From: Candidatus Krumholzibacteriota bacterium
Lineage (GTDB): Bacteria > Krumholzibacteriota > Krumholzibacteriia > Krumholzibacteriales > Krumholzibacteriaceae
Assembly (NCBI GenBank): GCA_016931295.1
Contig: JAFGEZ010000040.1
Coordinates: forward strand, 1-55,827
Reading direction: 5' to 3'
Length of the DNA stretch: 55,827 nt
Positions 34,484-44,017 of this stretch are shown here, one piece after another (positions within the stretch are counted from its first letter, which is position 1; the number at the start of each line of letters is the position of its first letter). The position numbers and the translations under genes are program-made. The notes under the pieces were generated by a model that was not told the DNA's origin, did not search any database, and worked only from the letters and a program-made list of their open reading frames with translations.

Positions 34484-37185
34484 CGCTCTTCCTCCTCGAC
34501 GGGCACGCCCTGGCCTACCGCGCGTACTACGCGTTCGCGCGTTCCCCGCTCACCAACTCCCGCGGCGAGAACACCGGCGCGGTCTTCGGATTCGCCCGGT
34601 ATCTCATCCAGCTGCGGCGGCGATACGAGCCGACGCATCTCGCCGCCGCGTTCGACGCGGGCGGGGAGACCGAGCGGCACCGCCTCTATCCGGAGTACAA
34701 GGCGAACCGGAAGAAGATGCCCGACGACATGAGAAGCCAGCTTCCCGTAATACACCGGCTCCTCGACGCGATGGGGATACCGGTGTTCGCGGAGCGGGGG
34801 TACGAGGCGGACGACATCCTCGCGACGGCGACGGCCAGGGCGCTCGAGCGCGACATGGACGTCAAGATCGTGACGGGGGACAAGGACATGCTGCAGCTCC
34901 TCTCGAAGCGCGTGCACATGATCCGGCCCTCGAAGGGGACGAATCTCGAGGACGAGGTCGGCCCGGCGTACTGCGAGGAGCGGTACGGGCTCGATCCCGC
35001 GCGGATCGTCGATCTCCTCGCCCTCATGGGGGACGCTTCCGACAACGTGCCGGGCGTGCGGGGGATCGGGGAGAAGACGGCGTTGCGGTTGCTTCACGAG
35101 TTCGGCTCCCTGGAAGCGATACTCGAGCGGACCGACGAGATCGACCCCGTCCACGTGCGGCGCAGGATCGAGGAGGGCCGGGAGCAGGCGCTGCTCTCCA
35201 GGCGCCTCGTCCTCCTCGCCGAGGTGCCGCTCGACGTCGACATCGAGCGTTGCCGGGCGGGCGAGCAGGACGACGAGACGCTCGCCGATCTCCTCCTCGA
35301 TCTCGAGTTCCACGGGATCGTGAAGGAGCTCGGTCTCGGTTCGAGGGCGCCGGAGGGGGAACGGTACCTCCTCGTCGGCGAGGAGGGGCTGGAGGATCTC
35401 GCCGGCGAACTGCGCCGCGCGGGCCTCTTCGCCGTCGACACCGAGACGACCTCGCTCGACGCGATGTCGGCCCAGGCCGTCGGCATCTCCTTCGCGACGG
35501 AGCCGGGACGTGCGTGGTACGTTCCCGTGGCGGCGAAAAGCGGCGAAGCAGGCGGGGGCCTCTTCGAGAACGGCGGTGGAGAGGGGGCCGCACCCGAACG
35601 CGTCCGAGCGATCCTCGGCCCCGTGCTCGCCGACCGGTCGCTCGCAAAGATCGGGCACAACCTCAAGTACGACATCCTCGTGCTCGAGGGGGCGGGAATG
35701 CCGGTCGCCGGCGAGCTCTTCGACACGATGGTCGCCTCGTACGTCCTCGAGCCGGACAAGCGCTCGCATTCCCTGGACAACCTCGCGCTCGAGCTGTGCC
35801 GCCACCGCATGATTCCCTACGCGGAGCTCTTCGCGAAAGGCGACCGCTCGCGCGACATCCTGACCGTGCCCGTGGAGCGGCTCCGCGACTACTCGTGCGA
35901 GGACGCCGATTACACCTTCCGACTCCGGAACATCTTCGACGCCGCGCTCGACGAGGCCGGCGCCCGACCGCTCTTCCGCGAGGTCGAGATGCCCCTCGTC
36001 GGCGTGCTGGCAAGGATGGAGCGGGAGGGGATGGGGATCGACACGTCGGTGCTCGAAACGCTTTCCCTGCAAACCGCCGCGGAGATCGAAACGCTGACGG
36101 CGAAGATCCACGAACTGGCAGGCGTGGAGTTCAACATCAACTCCGGCAAGCAGCTCCAGGAGATCCTCTTCACGCGCCTCGGCCTGTCGCCCGTACGGAA
36201 GACGAAGACCGGCTTCTCGACCGACGTCGACGTGCTCACCGAGCTCGCCGCGGAGCATCCGATCGCCGGGATGCTCCTCGAGTACCGGCAGCTCGTCAAG
36301 CTCTCCGGCACCTACATCGACGCCCTGCCCAGGCTCGTCAACGAGCGCACCGGCCGGATACACACCTCCTTCAACCAGGCGGTGGCCTCGACGGGACGTC
36401 TCTCCTCGAGCAACCCGAATCTCCAGAACATCCCCGTCCGCACGCCGCTCGGACGGATGATCCGCGGCGCCTTCGTCCCGCGGCCCGGCAACATCATGCT
36501 CGACGCCGATTATTCGCAGATCGAGCTCAGGATCATGGCGCATCTCTCTGGCGACGACGAACTGGTCCGCGCCTTCCGCGACGGGGCCGACGTCCACACG
36601 CGGACCGCCGCGCAAATACACGGCGTGGCCCCGGAAGAGGTGACGCGCGAGATGCGGGCCCGCGCGAAGACGATCAATTTCGGGGTGATGTACGGGCTCG
36701 GCGCGCGGGGGCTCGCCCGCCAGCTCGGCATCGGCACGGATGAGGCGAAAACCTTCATCGAGGAGTATTTCGCCACGCACGGGGGGATCGCCAGGTGGAT
36801 CGGGACGGCACGGGAATCCGCGCGCGAGCGGGGTTACGCCGAGACGCTGCTCGGCAGGCGCCGCGCCCTGCCCGACATGGACTCGAAGGACGGCCGCCTC
36901 CGCTCCTTTTCCGAGCGGATCGCGGTCAACATGCCGATCCAGGGGACGGCGGCGGACATGATCAAGGTGGCGATGATACGCCTCGACCGGCATATCCGGG
37001 AAGGGGAACTCGCCAGCCGCATGGTTTTGCAGGTGCACGACGAACTGGTCTTCGACGTCGTCCCCGACGAGCTCGAGGCCCTCGAGGAAGCCGTCCGACG
37101 GATCATGGCGTCGGCGATCGAGCTCGACGTGCCCGTCGTCGTCGACGCCGGCTCGGGAGCGAACTGGCTGGAGGCACATCCGTGA
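34480..37185 (+). CDS. polA: DNA polymerase I
   Basis: A 901-residue three-domain enzyme for Okazaki processing and repair. Residues 1-285 are the 5'-3' exonuclease (LFLLDGHALAYRAYYAF, EADDILATATARA, DASDNVPGVRGIGEKTA). The 3'-5' exonuclease domain keeps catalytic residues (AVDTETTSLDAM, IGHNLKYDILVLE, YSCEDADYT), so proofreading should be active. The polymerase motifs are A DADYSQIELRIMAHLSGDDE, B TINFGVMYGLG and C VLQVHDELVFDV. GTG 34480 overlaps nadD by four bases. The stop overlaps coaE in the same way. Confidence 0.97.
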   Translation: MTLFLLDGHALAYRAYYAFARSPLTNSRGENTGAVFGFARYLIQLRRRYEPTHLAAAFDAGGETERHRLYPEYKANRKKMPDDMRSQLPVIHRLLDAMGIPVFAERGYEADDILATATARALERDMDVKIVTGDKDMLQLLSKRVHMIRPSKGTNLEDEVGPAYCEERYGLDPARIVDLLALMGDASDNVPGVRGIGEKTALRLLHEFGSLEAILERTDEIDPVHVRRRIEEGREQALLSRRLVLLAEVPLDVDIERCRAGEQDDETLADLLLDLEFHGIVKELGLGSRAPEGERYLLVGEEGLEDLAGELRRAGLFAVDTETTSLDAMSAQAVGISFATEPGRAWYVPVAAKSGEAGGGLFENGGGEGAAPERVRAILGPVLADRSLAKIGHNLKYDILVLEGAGMPVAGELFDTMVASYVLEPDKRSHSLDNLALELCRHRMIPYAELFAKGDRSRDILTVPVERLRDYSCEDADYTFRLRNIFDAALDEAGARPLFREVEMPLVGVLARMEREGMGIDTSVLETLSLQTAAEIETLTAKIHELAGVEFNINSGKQLQEILFTRLGLSPVRKTKTGFSTDVDVLTELAAEHPIAGMLLEYRQLVKLSGTYIDALPRLVNERTGRIHTSFNQAVASTGRLSSSNPNLQNIPVRTPLGRMIRGAFVPRPGNIMLDADYSQIELRIMAHLSGDDELVRAFRDGADVHTRTAAQIHGVAPEEVTREMRARAKTINFGVMYGLGARGLARQLGIGTDEAKTFIEEYFATHGGIARWIGTARESARERGYAETLLGRRRALPDMDSKDGRLRSFSERIAVNMPIQGTAADMIKVAMIRLDRHIREGELASRMVLQVHDELVFDVVPDELEALEEAVRRIMASAIELDVPVVVDAGSGANWLEAHP

Positions 37186-37820
37186 GACAGCCCCTGATCG
37201 TCGTCACCGGCGGGATCGCGTCGGGAAAGTCGACCGTGGCGCGCGTCATGGCGGACAGGGGCGGCGTCCTTCTCGACGCCGACGAGCTGGCCCACCGGGC
37301 GCTCGACGAGCCCGGATTCCGGGAGAGCATCGTCGGGGCGTTCGGCGAGGGAGTGCTGACGCGGACCGGGCGCGTCTCCCGCACGCGGCTCGGCCGCCTC
37401 GTCTTCGCCGAGGACGGCCGTCTCGAGACGCTGAACCGCTTCGTCAAGCCCTTCGTCAAGCAGATCATCGAGGACGAGGTGGCCCGTCTGGCCCCGGGGG
37501 ATCGGTACATAGTCCTTGATGCGGTCCTGTTTTTCCAGTATACATTCACATTCGGAGCCGACCTGAGCATCCTGACGACCGCGCCGGAGGAGACCAGGAT
37601 CCGGCGGATGATCCGCAGGGACGGGCTCACGCCCGCCGAGGCGCGAGAGCGGATCGATCGGCAGCGGCCGCTCGAGGAGGGCTGGCGGCAAGCGGACGTG
37701 GTGATCGACACGGGCGGGCCGAAATCCCGGATGATCGCCGCGGCCGAGAAGGTGCGCGACCGGTTTCTTTCGCCCGACGGCGGGAGGAGGACGATCCGAT
37801 GGAAGACAGACCGACGATGA
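37182..37820 (+). CDS. coaE: Dephospho-CoA kinase
   Basis: A 212-residue P-loop kinase that completes coenzyme A synthesis. The N-terminal VVTGGIASGKSTVARVMAD is Walker A with the family leader, followed by LLDADELAHRALDEPG. The lid region is RIRRMIRRDGLTPAEARERI and the end is QADVVIDTGG. GTG 37182 overlaps the polA stop. A CoA enzyme between polA and prfB has no obvious functional link. Confidence 0.92.
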   Translation: MRQPLIVVTGGIASGKSTVARVMADRGGVLLDADELAHRALDEPGFRESIVGAFGEGVLTRTGRVSRTRLGRLVFAEDGRLETLNRFVKPFVKQIIEDEVARLAPGDRYIVLDAVLFFQYTFTFGADLSILTTAPEETRIRRMIRRDGLTPAEARERIDRQRPLEEGWRQADVVIDTGGPKSRMIAAAEKVRDRFLSPDGGRRTIRWKTDRR

Positions 37821-38915
37821 AGGACGTCAGGGCGACGGTCGCCGAAGCGGAGAAGCGGCTCCTGCAGCTGCGTGAGTATCTTTGACCTCGCCGCCACCGA
37901 GAACGAGGCGGCCGGCATCGAAGAGAAGATGAACCAGCCCGGCTTCTGGGAGGAACGGGAGACGGCGGAGGAACTCGTCACGCGGCTGAAAGTCCTCAGG
38001 TCGACCATCGATCCCTATCGCGAACTCAGGCAGAACATCGACGCGGTGAAGGAACTCGCGGAGATCGGCGAATCGGGGGACGATTCCCTCGTCGACGAGC
38101 TCGACGGCGAGCTCGCCGCGATCGACCGGGGACTCGGCGAGTTCGAGCTGACCGTGCTCCTCTCCGGGGAGCACGACCGCGGGAACGCGCTGATGAACAT
38201 CCACCCGGGGGCGGGCGGGACGGAATCGCAGGACTGGGCCGAGATGCTGCTCAGGCTCTATACCCGATACCTCGAGGGACAGGGCTGGACCTTCACCCTC
38301 CTCGACCACCAGCCGGGGGACGAGGCGGGACTGAAGAACGCGACACTGGAGGTGAAGGGCGCCTACGCGTACGGGAAGCTGAAGGGGGAGAGCGGCATCC
38401 ACCGTCTCGTGCGCATATCGCCTTTCGACGCGAACCACCGTCGCCATACCTCCTTCGCCTCCGTTTTCGTCTACCCGGAGATCGACGACCGGATCGACGT
38501 GGAGATCAGGGACGAGGACGTGCGGATCGACACCTACCGGGCGAGCGGCGCGGGCGGGCAGCACGTCAACAAGGTATCGTCGGCCGTCCGGATCACGCAC
38601 TTTCCGTCGGGGATCGTCGTGCAGTGCCAGAACGAGCGCTCCCAGCACCGCAACAGGGAGACGGCGATGAAGATGCTGCGTTCCCGTCTCTACGCGAAGC
38701 TCCTCGAGGAGGAGGAGGAGCGGAAGGCGAAGATCGCCGGGGAGAAGAAGGACATCTCCTGGGGCAACCAGATCAGGAGCTACGTCTTCCATCCCTACAC
38801 GATGGTGAAAGACCACCGGACCGGCGCGCAGACGGGGAATATCCCGGCCGTGATGAACGGGGACATCGAGATCTTCATCGAGGGGTATCTCCGGTGGAAG
38901 GAAAGGAAGCACTGA
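37799..38915 (+). CDS. prfB: Peptide chain release factor 2 (programmed +1 frameshift)
   Basis: RF2, about 371 residues, recognises UGA and UAA stops. Frame 0 starts at ATG 37799 (GGAGG 8 bases upstream) and runs 28 codons to CTT TGA at 37880-37885. A +1 shift after CTT (skipping t37883) continues as GACCTCGCC to the end at 38915, giving REYL-DLAATENEAAGIEEKM, the normal RF2 N-terminus. The SPF tripeptide that reads UGA (RISPFDANHRR, near 206) and GGQ (SGAGGQHVNKV, near 250) are present. The CDS is join(37799..37882,37884..38915). ATG 37817 is an alternative start. Confidence 0.95.
37874..37886 (+). promoter_or_regulatory. prfB +1 programmed frameshift site
   Basis: GAGTATCTTTGAC at 37874-37886 matches the RF2 frameshift site TATCTTTGAC. 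In E. coli an AGGGGG Shine-Dalgarno-like element sits just before it; here only GTGAG is in place, so the stimulator is weaker. Low RF2 would slow termination at this UGA and favour the shift, autoregulating RF2. Confidence 0.9.
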
Positions 38916-38916
38916 C

Positions 38917-40404
38917 GTGAAGGACAGCGACAAGACCTTCGAGGGAGGACGCGAGCGGGAGCAGCGCATCGAGAAGCTCGACCGGCTGCGCGAGATGGGG
39001 ATAGAGCCGTATCCGTACCGTTTCGAGCGCACGCACCGGATCGGCGAGGCGATCGAGGCGGGCGAGGAGCTGATCGAGCGGAAGGAGACTGTCGCGCTCG
39101 CCGGGCGCTTCACGGCCGTGCGGGGGCACGGGCACACGTCCTTCGGCGACATCAGGGACGACACCGCCCGGATCCAGATCTACATCAAGGACGCCGATGT
39201 CGACGAGAAGACGTTCGCGCTCTTCAGGCTTCTCGACGTCGGCGACATCGTCGGTCTCCGCGGCCATCTCTTCCGGACGCGCACCGGGGAGCTGACGCTC
39301 CACGTCGCCGGGCTCGAGCTGCTCGGCAAGTCGCTTTTGCCCCTGCCGGAGAAGTACCACGGGCTCAAGGACAAGGAAATCAGGTACCGCCGCCGGTACC
39401 TCGATCTCATCGTGAACGACGAGGTGCTCGGCGTCTTTTTGACGCGCTCGCGCATCATCGAGAGTCTGCGGCGGTTCCTCTCCGCCAACCGGTTCATCGA
39501 GGTCGAGACGCCGATCCTGCAGCCGATCTACGGCGGGGCACTCGCCCGCCCCTTCGTCACCCACCACAACGCCCTCGACATACCCCTCTACCTGCGGATC
39601 GCCGACGAGCTCTATCTCAAGCGGCTCATCGTGGGGGGGATGGAACGGGTCTGCGAGTTCGCGAAGGACTTCCGCAACGAGGGGATGGACCGTTCGCACA
39701 ATCCCGAGTTCACCATGCTGGAGTGCTACGCCGCCTGGTGGGACTACCGCGACATGATGGCCTTCGTCGAGGAGATGTGGACGACGCTCGCGCGCGAGAT
39801 CGTCGGCGCGACGACGATCTCCTACGGAGAGCACAAGATCGACCTCGCCGCCCCGTGGCGCCGGCTCGCCTTCCACGATGCGATCGCGGAGAAGACGGGG
39901 CGGAGCCTGCGCGACGCCGACGAGGCGGCTATCGCCGGCGCGGCGAAAAAGGCGGGGATCGACGTCGACGGGTTGACCGGACGGGGCGAGCTGCTCGACG
40001 CGATCTTCTCGGAGCTCGTCGAGCCGGAGCTGATCCAGCCGGTGTTCATCACCGACTACCCGATCGAGCTCTCCCCGCTCGCCAAGGTCCACCGGAGCGA
40101 GCCGGGGCTCGTCGAGCGGTTCGAGCCGTACATCGCGGGCTTCGAGGTGGGAAACGCCTTCAGCGAGCTGAACGATCCCCTCGACCAGCGGGCGAGGTTC
40201 GAGGACCAGGCGCGGATGCGCGCCGCCGGGGCCGAGGAGGTCCACCCGGTCGACGAGGATTACCTCCGGGCGCTCGAGTACGGGATGCCGCCGACCGGCG
40301 GGCTCGGCGTCGGCATCGACCGGCTCGTGATGCTTCTCACCGATTCCCCCTCGATCCGCGACGTCATCCTCTTTCCGCAGATGCGGCCAGAGAAAGGCCG
40401 CTGA
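38917..40404 (+). CDS. lysS: Lysyl-tRNA synthetase, class II
   Basis: A 495-residue class II synthetase that charges tRNA-Lys. It has an N-terminal OB-fold anticodon domain (ARIQIYIKDADVDEKTFALF) and the catalytic core. KEIRYRRRYLDLIVNDEV and the motif 2 region RVCEFAKDFRNEGMDRSHNP lie in the centre, with motif 3 GGLGVGIDRLVMLLTDSP near the end. Length is typical (about 500). GTG 38917 follows the prfB stop after one base. lysS after prfB is a common arrangement, as in E. coli. Confidence 0.96.
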   Translation: MKDSDKTFEGGREREQRIEKLDRLREMGIEPYPYRFERTHRIGEAIEAGEELIERKETVALAGRFTAVRGHGHTSFGDIRDDTARIQIYIKDADVDEKTFALFRLLDVGDIVGLRGHLFRTRTGELTLHVAGLELLGKSLLPLPEKYHGLKDKEIRYRRRYLDLIVNDEVLGVFLTRSRIIESLRRFLSANRFIEVETPILQPIYGGALARPFVTHHNALDIPLYLRIADELYLKRLIVGGMERVCEFAKDFRNEGMDRSHNPEFTMLECYAAWWDYRDMMAFVEEMWTTLAREIVGATTISYGEHKIDLAAPWRRLAFHDAIAEKTGRSLRDADEAAIAGAAKKAGIDVDGLTGRGELLDAIFSELVEPELIQPVFITDYPIELSPLAKVHRSEPGLVERFEPYIAGFEVGNAFSELNDPLDQRARFEDQARMRAAGAEEVHPVDEDYLRALEYGMPPTGGLGVGIDRLVMLLTDSPSIRDVILFPQMRPEKGR

Positions 40405-40419
40405 CAGGGAGCCGCGCGG

Positions 40420-41676
40420 ATGCACTATTCCATCTCCATCGCCATGCGCTATCTCCGGACCCGCCGGCGGGCGGGCCTGGTATCGCGCGTGACGATGATC
40501 GCCGTCGGGGGGACCTTCGTCGGCGTGACGGCCCTGGTCATCGTCCTTTCCCTGATGAACGGCTTCGAGACCGAACTCAGGAGCCGCATCATCGGATTCA
40601 ACACGCACGTGCTCCTCTTCGCCCACACCCCCTCGGCGTGGGAGGGGATCGATTCGGTCGCGGCGATCGTCGACAGCATCCCCGAGGTGCTCGGCACGGC
40701 GCCCTTCGTGCGGGGCGAGGCCCTGACCTACTACGAGCTCATCCCCGGCGTGCGCGTCAAGACGCTGGGCGTGATCGTCAAGGGCATCGATCTCGAGCGG
40801 GAACGGTTCGTCTCGACCGTCGTCGATTCGATCACGCCGCCGATCACCACGTTCAGAACGAGCGGCTTCGACGACGGCGACGACCTGCCGGGGATCGTCC
40901 TCGGGAGGGATCTCGCCGACGCGCTCAGGATCGCGATCGGCGAGAAGATGAGCCTCGTCACCGCGCCGGCGCGTCTCGTGCTGGGGAAGGTCAAGCCCCG
41001 AACGAAGGAGTTCCGCGTCGCCGGCTATTTCCGGACGGGCGTCTACGAGTTCGATTCGCGCTTCGCCTACGTCGGCCTGGGGGAGGCGGAGGCGCTCTTC
41101 GACTTCGAGGGCGCGTCCCACGGGCTCGGCGTGAAGATCGAGGACATCTACCGGGCCGCGGACGTCGACGAGGCGATCCGCGGACGCCTCGCCGTCTGGG
41201 AATACGGCACGAACAACTGGATCAACCAGAACCGGAACCTCTTCAGCTACATAAAGGTAGAGAAGATCCTGATGTTCCTCCTGCTCGCCCTGATCATCCT
41301 CATCGCGGCCTTCAACCTCGTCGGCATGCTGACGATGGTGATCATGGAGAAACGGAGCGAGATCGGCATCCTCCGCTCGATGGGAGCGTCCTCCGGCGGG
41401 ATCATGTCGATCTTCATGTTCGAGGGCACGCTCATCGGCTCGCTGGGCACGGGCGCCGGCGTGGCGGCCGGACTCGCGATCTGCGCTCTGCTCGACAAGA
41501 TAGAGCTCGGGCTTCCGCCGGACGTCTATTTCATCAACACGCTGCCGGTGGTGGTGCAGCCCCTCGACGTTCTGCTCATCGCGGCCGCGTCGCTCGCGAT
41601 CTCCTTTCTCGCGACGGTCTACCCGAGCTGGGAGGCATGCCGCGTGACGCCGCTCGACGCGATACGGTACGATTGA
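40420..41676 (+). CDS. lolC: LolC/LolE-family lipoprotein-release permease
   Basis: A 418-residue FtsX-type ABC permease of the Lol system, which frees lipoproteins from the inner membrane for transport to the outer membrane. The N-terminus is SISIAMRYLRTRRRAGLVSR, then a TM (TMIAVGGTFVGVTALVIVLS), a large periplasmic domain and three C-terminal TMs (FLLLALIILIAAFNLVGMLT). The cytoplasmic coupling region MEKRSEIGILRSMGASSGGI is typical. Only one permease gene is present, so it may form a homodimer (LolF-like) instead of LolCE. GGGAG precedes ATG 40420. Confidence 0.9.
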   Translation: MHYSISIAMRYLRTRRRAGLVSRVTMIAVGGTFVGVTALVIVLSLMNGFETELRSRIIGFNTHVLLFAHTPSAWEGIDSVAAIVDSIPEVLGTAPFVRGEALTYYELIPGVRVKTLGVIVKGIDLERERFVSTVVDSITPPITTFRTSGFDDGDDLPGIVLGRDLADALRIAIGEKMSLVTAPARLVLGKVKPRTKEFRVAGYFRTGVYEFDSRFAYVGLGEAEALFDFEGASHGLGVKIEDIYRAADVDEAIRGRLAVWEYGTNNWINQNRNLFSYIKVEKILMFLLLALIILIAAFNLVGMLTMVIMEKRSEIGILRSMGASSGGIMSIFMFEGTLIGSLGTGAGVAAGLAICALLDKIELGLPPDVYFINTLPVVVQPLDVLLIAAASLAISFLATVYPSWEACRVTPLDAIRYD

Positions 41677-41691
41677 CCGGGCCGGTCCCGC

Positions 41692-41721
41692 TTGCCCGCG
41701 GGACGCGCGGGGCCCTATATT
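41692..41721 (+). promoter_or_regulatory. Possible promoter before lolD
   Basis: TTGCCC (41692-41697) and TATATT (41716-41721) are 18 bases apart in the 57-base lolC-lolD spacer. The -10 is 5/6 and the -35 is 4/6. Start would be near 41728, only a few bases before ATG 41734, so a real promoter here would give a nearly leaderless message. Confidence 0.35.
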
Positions 41722-41733
41722 CGGAGAAGAGAG

Positions 41734-42408
41734 ATGAACATCCTCGAGGCAGAGAAGCTCGACAGGACCTTTCCCGGGACGACGACGCCGATCAGCGTCC
41801 TCAAGGGCGTCGACTTCGCCGTCGCGCAGGGGGAGGTCGTCGTGATCCTCGGCGCCTCGGGCGCCGGGAAGAGCACGCTGCTGCACATTCTCGGTACGCT
41901 CGATCGTCCCGACGGCGGTCGCGTCCTGATCCGGGGGGTCGATACGACGGCATGCGGCGAGCGCGAGCTCGACCGTATCCGCAACCGCGATCTCGGGTTC
42001 GTCTTCCAGTTCCACTACCTGCTCCCCGAGTTCAGCGCGATCGAGAACGTGATGATGCCGGCCGTTCTCGGCGGCCGTCCGCGGGCGGAAGCCGAGAAAC
42101 GGGCCCGCATGCTCCTCTCGCGGGTCGCCCTCTCCGATCGCGTGGCGCATCGTCCCGCGGAGCTCTCCGGCGGCGAGCAGCAGCGGGTCGCCGTCGCGCG
42201 GGCCCTGATGAACGATCCGGGGATCGTGCTCGCCGACGAGCCCTCGGGCAACCTCGACGAGACGAACAGCGAGAGCCTTCACGCGCTGCTCGTCGAGTTG
42301 AGCCGGAGCACGGGAGAAAGCTTCGTGGTGGTGACCCACAAGCGTGAGCTCGCCGAGCGGGCCGACCGCGGCCTGCGTCTCGAAAACGGCCGGCTTTCGC
42401 CGATCTGA
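41734..42408 (+). CDS. lolD: Lipoprotein-releasing ABC transporter ATPase LolD
   Basis: A 224-residue ABC ATPase. Walker A is LGASGAGKSTLLHILGTLD, the Q-loop is DLGFVFQFHYLLPEFSAIEN (the LolD-type HxLLPEF), the signature is ELSGGEQQRVAVARAL and Walker B is IVLADEPSGNLDE, then VVVTHKRELAERADR. These features are characteristic of LolD/MacB-type proteins, and the adjacent LolC/E-like permease identifies the transporter. ATG 41734 is preceded by GGAGAAGAGAG. Confidence 0.94.
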   Translation: MNILEAEKLDRTFPGTTTPISVLKGVDFAVAQGEVVVILGASGAGKSTLLHILGTLDRPDGGRVLIRGVDTTACGERELDRIRNRDLGFVFQFHYLLPEFSAIENVMMPAVLGGRPRAEAEKRARMLLSRVALSDRVAHRPAELSGGEQQRVAVARALMNDPGIVLADEPSGNLDETNSESLHALLVELSRSTGESFVVVTHKRELAERADRGLRLENGRLSPI

Positions 42409-42420
42409 CGGGCGGTTTGC

Positions 42421-42927
42421 ATGCTGTGCCAGTTCTGCAGGAAACGCGAGGCGACGATCCACTTCACGAACGTAATGGGCGACACGGTGGAGAAGATCCA
42501 TCTCTGCCGGCAGTGCGCCGACGAGAAGGGTTTCGATTACCTCAAGAAGAGCAACTTCACGATGGAGCATCTCCTCTCCGGGCTGATGAGCGACGCGGCG
42601 GGCGCCGCCCCGGCGGGCATGCGCGACCGGTGTCCGAACTGCGGAGCGACCCTGGCGTCGATCATGAAGGCCGGGAAGATCGGCTGCTCGGCGTGCTACG
42701 AACACTTCGGGGAGGGGCTCATGCCGTCGCTCAGCCACATGCACGGCAATACCCGCCACCGCGGCAAGATTCCCGGACGTCTCGGCGGCCCGAGCCGGCG
42801 GCGCCGGCTCGAGGATCTCCGCCGGGAGCTCGCGGACGCCGTCGCCGAGGAGCGCTACGAGCGGGCCGCGGAGATCCGCGACGAGATCCGCTCGATCGGC
42901 TCGACGGACGAGGGGGGGGCGGACTGA
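42421..42927 (+). CDS. mcsA: McsA-like zinc/UVR protein, activator of McsB
   Basis: A 168-residue protein. It carries four zinc-ligand Cys pairs: MLCQFCRKREA, LCRQCADEKGF, DRCPNCGATLASI and GCSACYEHFGE. The C-terminus has a UVR motif (LRRELADAVAEERYERAAEI), the form that contacts ClpC and UvrB-type partners. In Firmicutes McsA activates the arginine kinase McsB and helps target proteins to ClpCP. It overlaps mcsB by one base as TGATG. No clear ribosome-binding site precedes ATG 42421. Confidence 0.92.
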   Translation: MLCQFCRKREATIHFTNVMGDTVEKIHLCRQCADEKGFDYLKKSNFTMEHLLSGLMSDAAGAAPAGMRDRCPNCGATLASIMKAGKIGCSACYEHFGEGLMPSLSHMHGNTRHRGKIPGRLGGPSRRRRLEDLRRELADAVAEERYERAAEIRDEIRSIGSTDEGGAD

Positions 42928-43979
42928 TGGGGGCGATCGACGAGCTGATCAGCGAGCCTGCCTCGTGGCTCTCGGGACAGAACGAGGAGAGCGAGCTGGT
43001 GATGTCCTCCCGCGTGCGGCTGGCCCGCAACCTCGATCTGCGCTCCTTCACGCACCGGGCGGACGCCGCGGAACTGGCCGCCATCCGCGACGAGGTGCGC
43101 GGGGCGATCGGGGAGACCGCCTCCCTCGGCGGGGCCATCGTCATCGATCTCGACGACGCTCCCGAGCCGGACCGGATGCTGCTCGCCGAACGGCGCCTCG
43201 TCTCCCTGGCGATGGTGAAGAAGCACGTCGGCCGCAGCCTCGTCGTGGACAGGACGGAATCGATGAGCGTGATGATCAACGAGGAGGATCATCTCCGGCT
43301 GCAGGCCGTCTCGTCGGGGCTGAGCCTCGGCGAGGCGTTCGCCCGCATCGACGGCCTGGACGACGAGATCGACGGCCGGCTGCCGTACGCCTGGTCGGAG
43401 CGGCTCGGCTATCTCACCGCCTGCGCGACCAACGTCGGCACGGGCATGCGCGTCTCGGCGATGGTCCATCTCCCCGGTCTCGTTCGCAACAAGGACATCG
43501 CGCCGGTCCTCGACGGCCTCAGCCACGTCCGCCTCACCGTCCGCGGCGCCTACGGCGAGGGCTCTCAGGCGATGGGCAATTTCTTCCAGGTCTCCAACAG
43601 CATCACCCTCGGGGTCTCCGAGGCCGATACCGTGCGGAACCTCGTGAGCCATGTCCGTAAGCTGTTGGAATTCGAGAAAAAGGCCCGCGAGGTGCTGATG
43701 CGGAAGGCACGGAGTTTGCTGGAGGATTCCATATGGCGGGCCGCGGGCATTCTGCGGACCGCGAGGGTGCTGACGTCGAAGGAAGCGATGGGCCTGATAT
43801 CCTCGGTGCGGATGGGCGTCGGGATGGGCATCATCACCGACGTCGGCCTCGCCGATATCAACGAGATGACGATCATGATACAGCCCATGCATCTGCAGTT
43901 CCTCTTCCGGCGCGCGATGGACGCCGAGGAGCGGGACCGGTGCCGGGCGGATTACGTGCGCGCCCGGTTCGGCGGATGA
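42927..43979 (+). CDS. mcsB: Protein arginine kinase McsB
   Basis: A 350-residue phosphagen-kinase-fold protein that phosphorylates Arg residues, marking proteins for ClpCP. Signatures are VMSSRVRLARNLDLRSF, MINEEDHLRLQAV, the Cys-containing LTACATNVGTGMRVSAMVHL, and RGAYGEGSQAMGNFFQVSNS. The catalytic Cys-bearing ACxTN loop (ACATN) and the NEEDH acidic pair are intact, so activity is expected. It sits between mcsA and clpC exactly as in the Bacillus operon except that ctsR is missing. A 38-base spacer with AGGAAAGGAAG leads to clpC. Confidence 0.95.
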   Translation: MGAIDELISEPASWLSGQNEESELVMSSRVRLARNLDLRSFTHRADAAELAAIRDEVRGAIGETASLGGAIVIDLDDAPEPDRMLLAERRLVSLAMVKKHVGRSLVVDRTESMSVMINEEDHLRLQAVSSGLSLGEAFARIDGLDDEIDGRLPYAWSERLGYLTACATNVGTGMRVSAMVHLPGLVRNKDIAPVLDGLSHVRLTVRGAYGEGSQAMGNFFQVSNSITLGVSEADTVRNLVSHVRKLLEFEKKAREVLMRKARSLLEDSIWRAAGILRTARVLTSKEAMGLISSVRMGVGMGIITDVGLADINEMTIMIQPMHLQFLFRRAMDAEERDRCRADYVRARFGG

Positions 43980-44017
43980 GGCGCCGGGCGGGCTGAGGAA
44001 AGGAAGCGGGCAGAACG

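Noticed and set aside
37872-38915. RF2 annotated as starting at GTG 37872
   Set aside because: That start lies inside the frameshift site and would drop the first 28 residues; the upstream frame-0 ATG and CTTTGAC explain the gene better.
38875-42759. A 1294-codon open frame on the minus strand
   Set aside because: It is antisense to lysS, lolC, lolD and mcsA and has the same low-information composition. Its length reflects few A/T-rich stop codons on the opposite strand.
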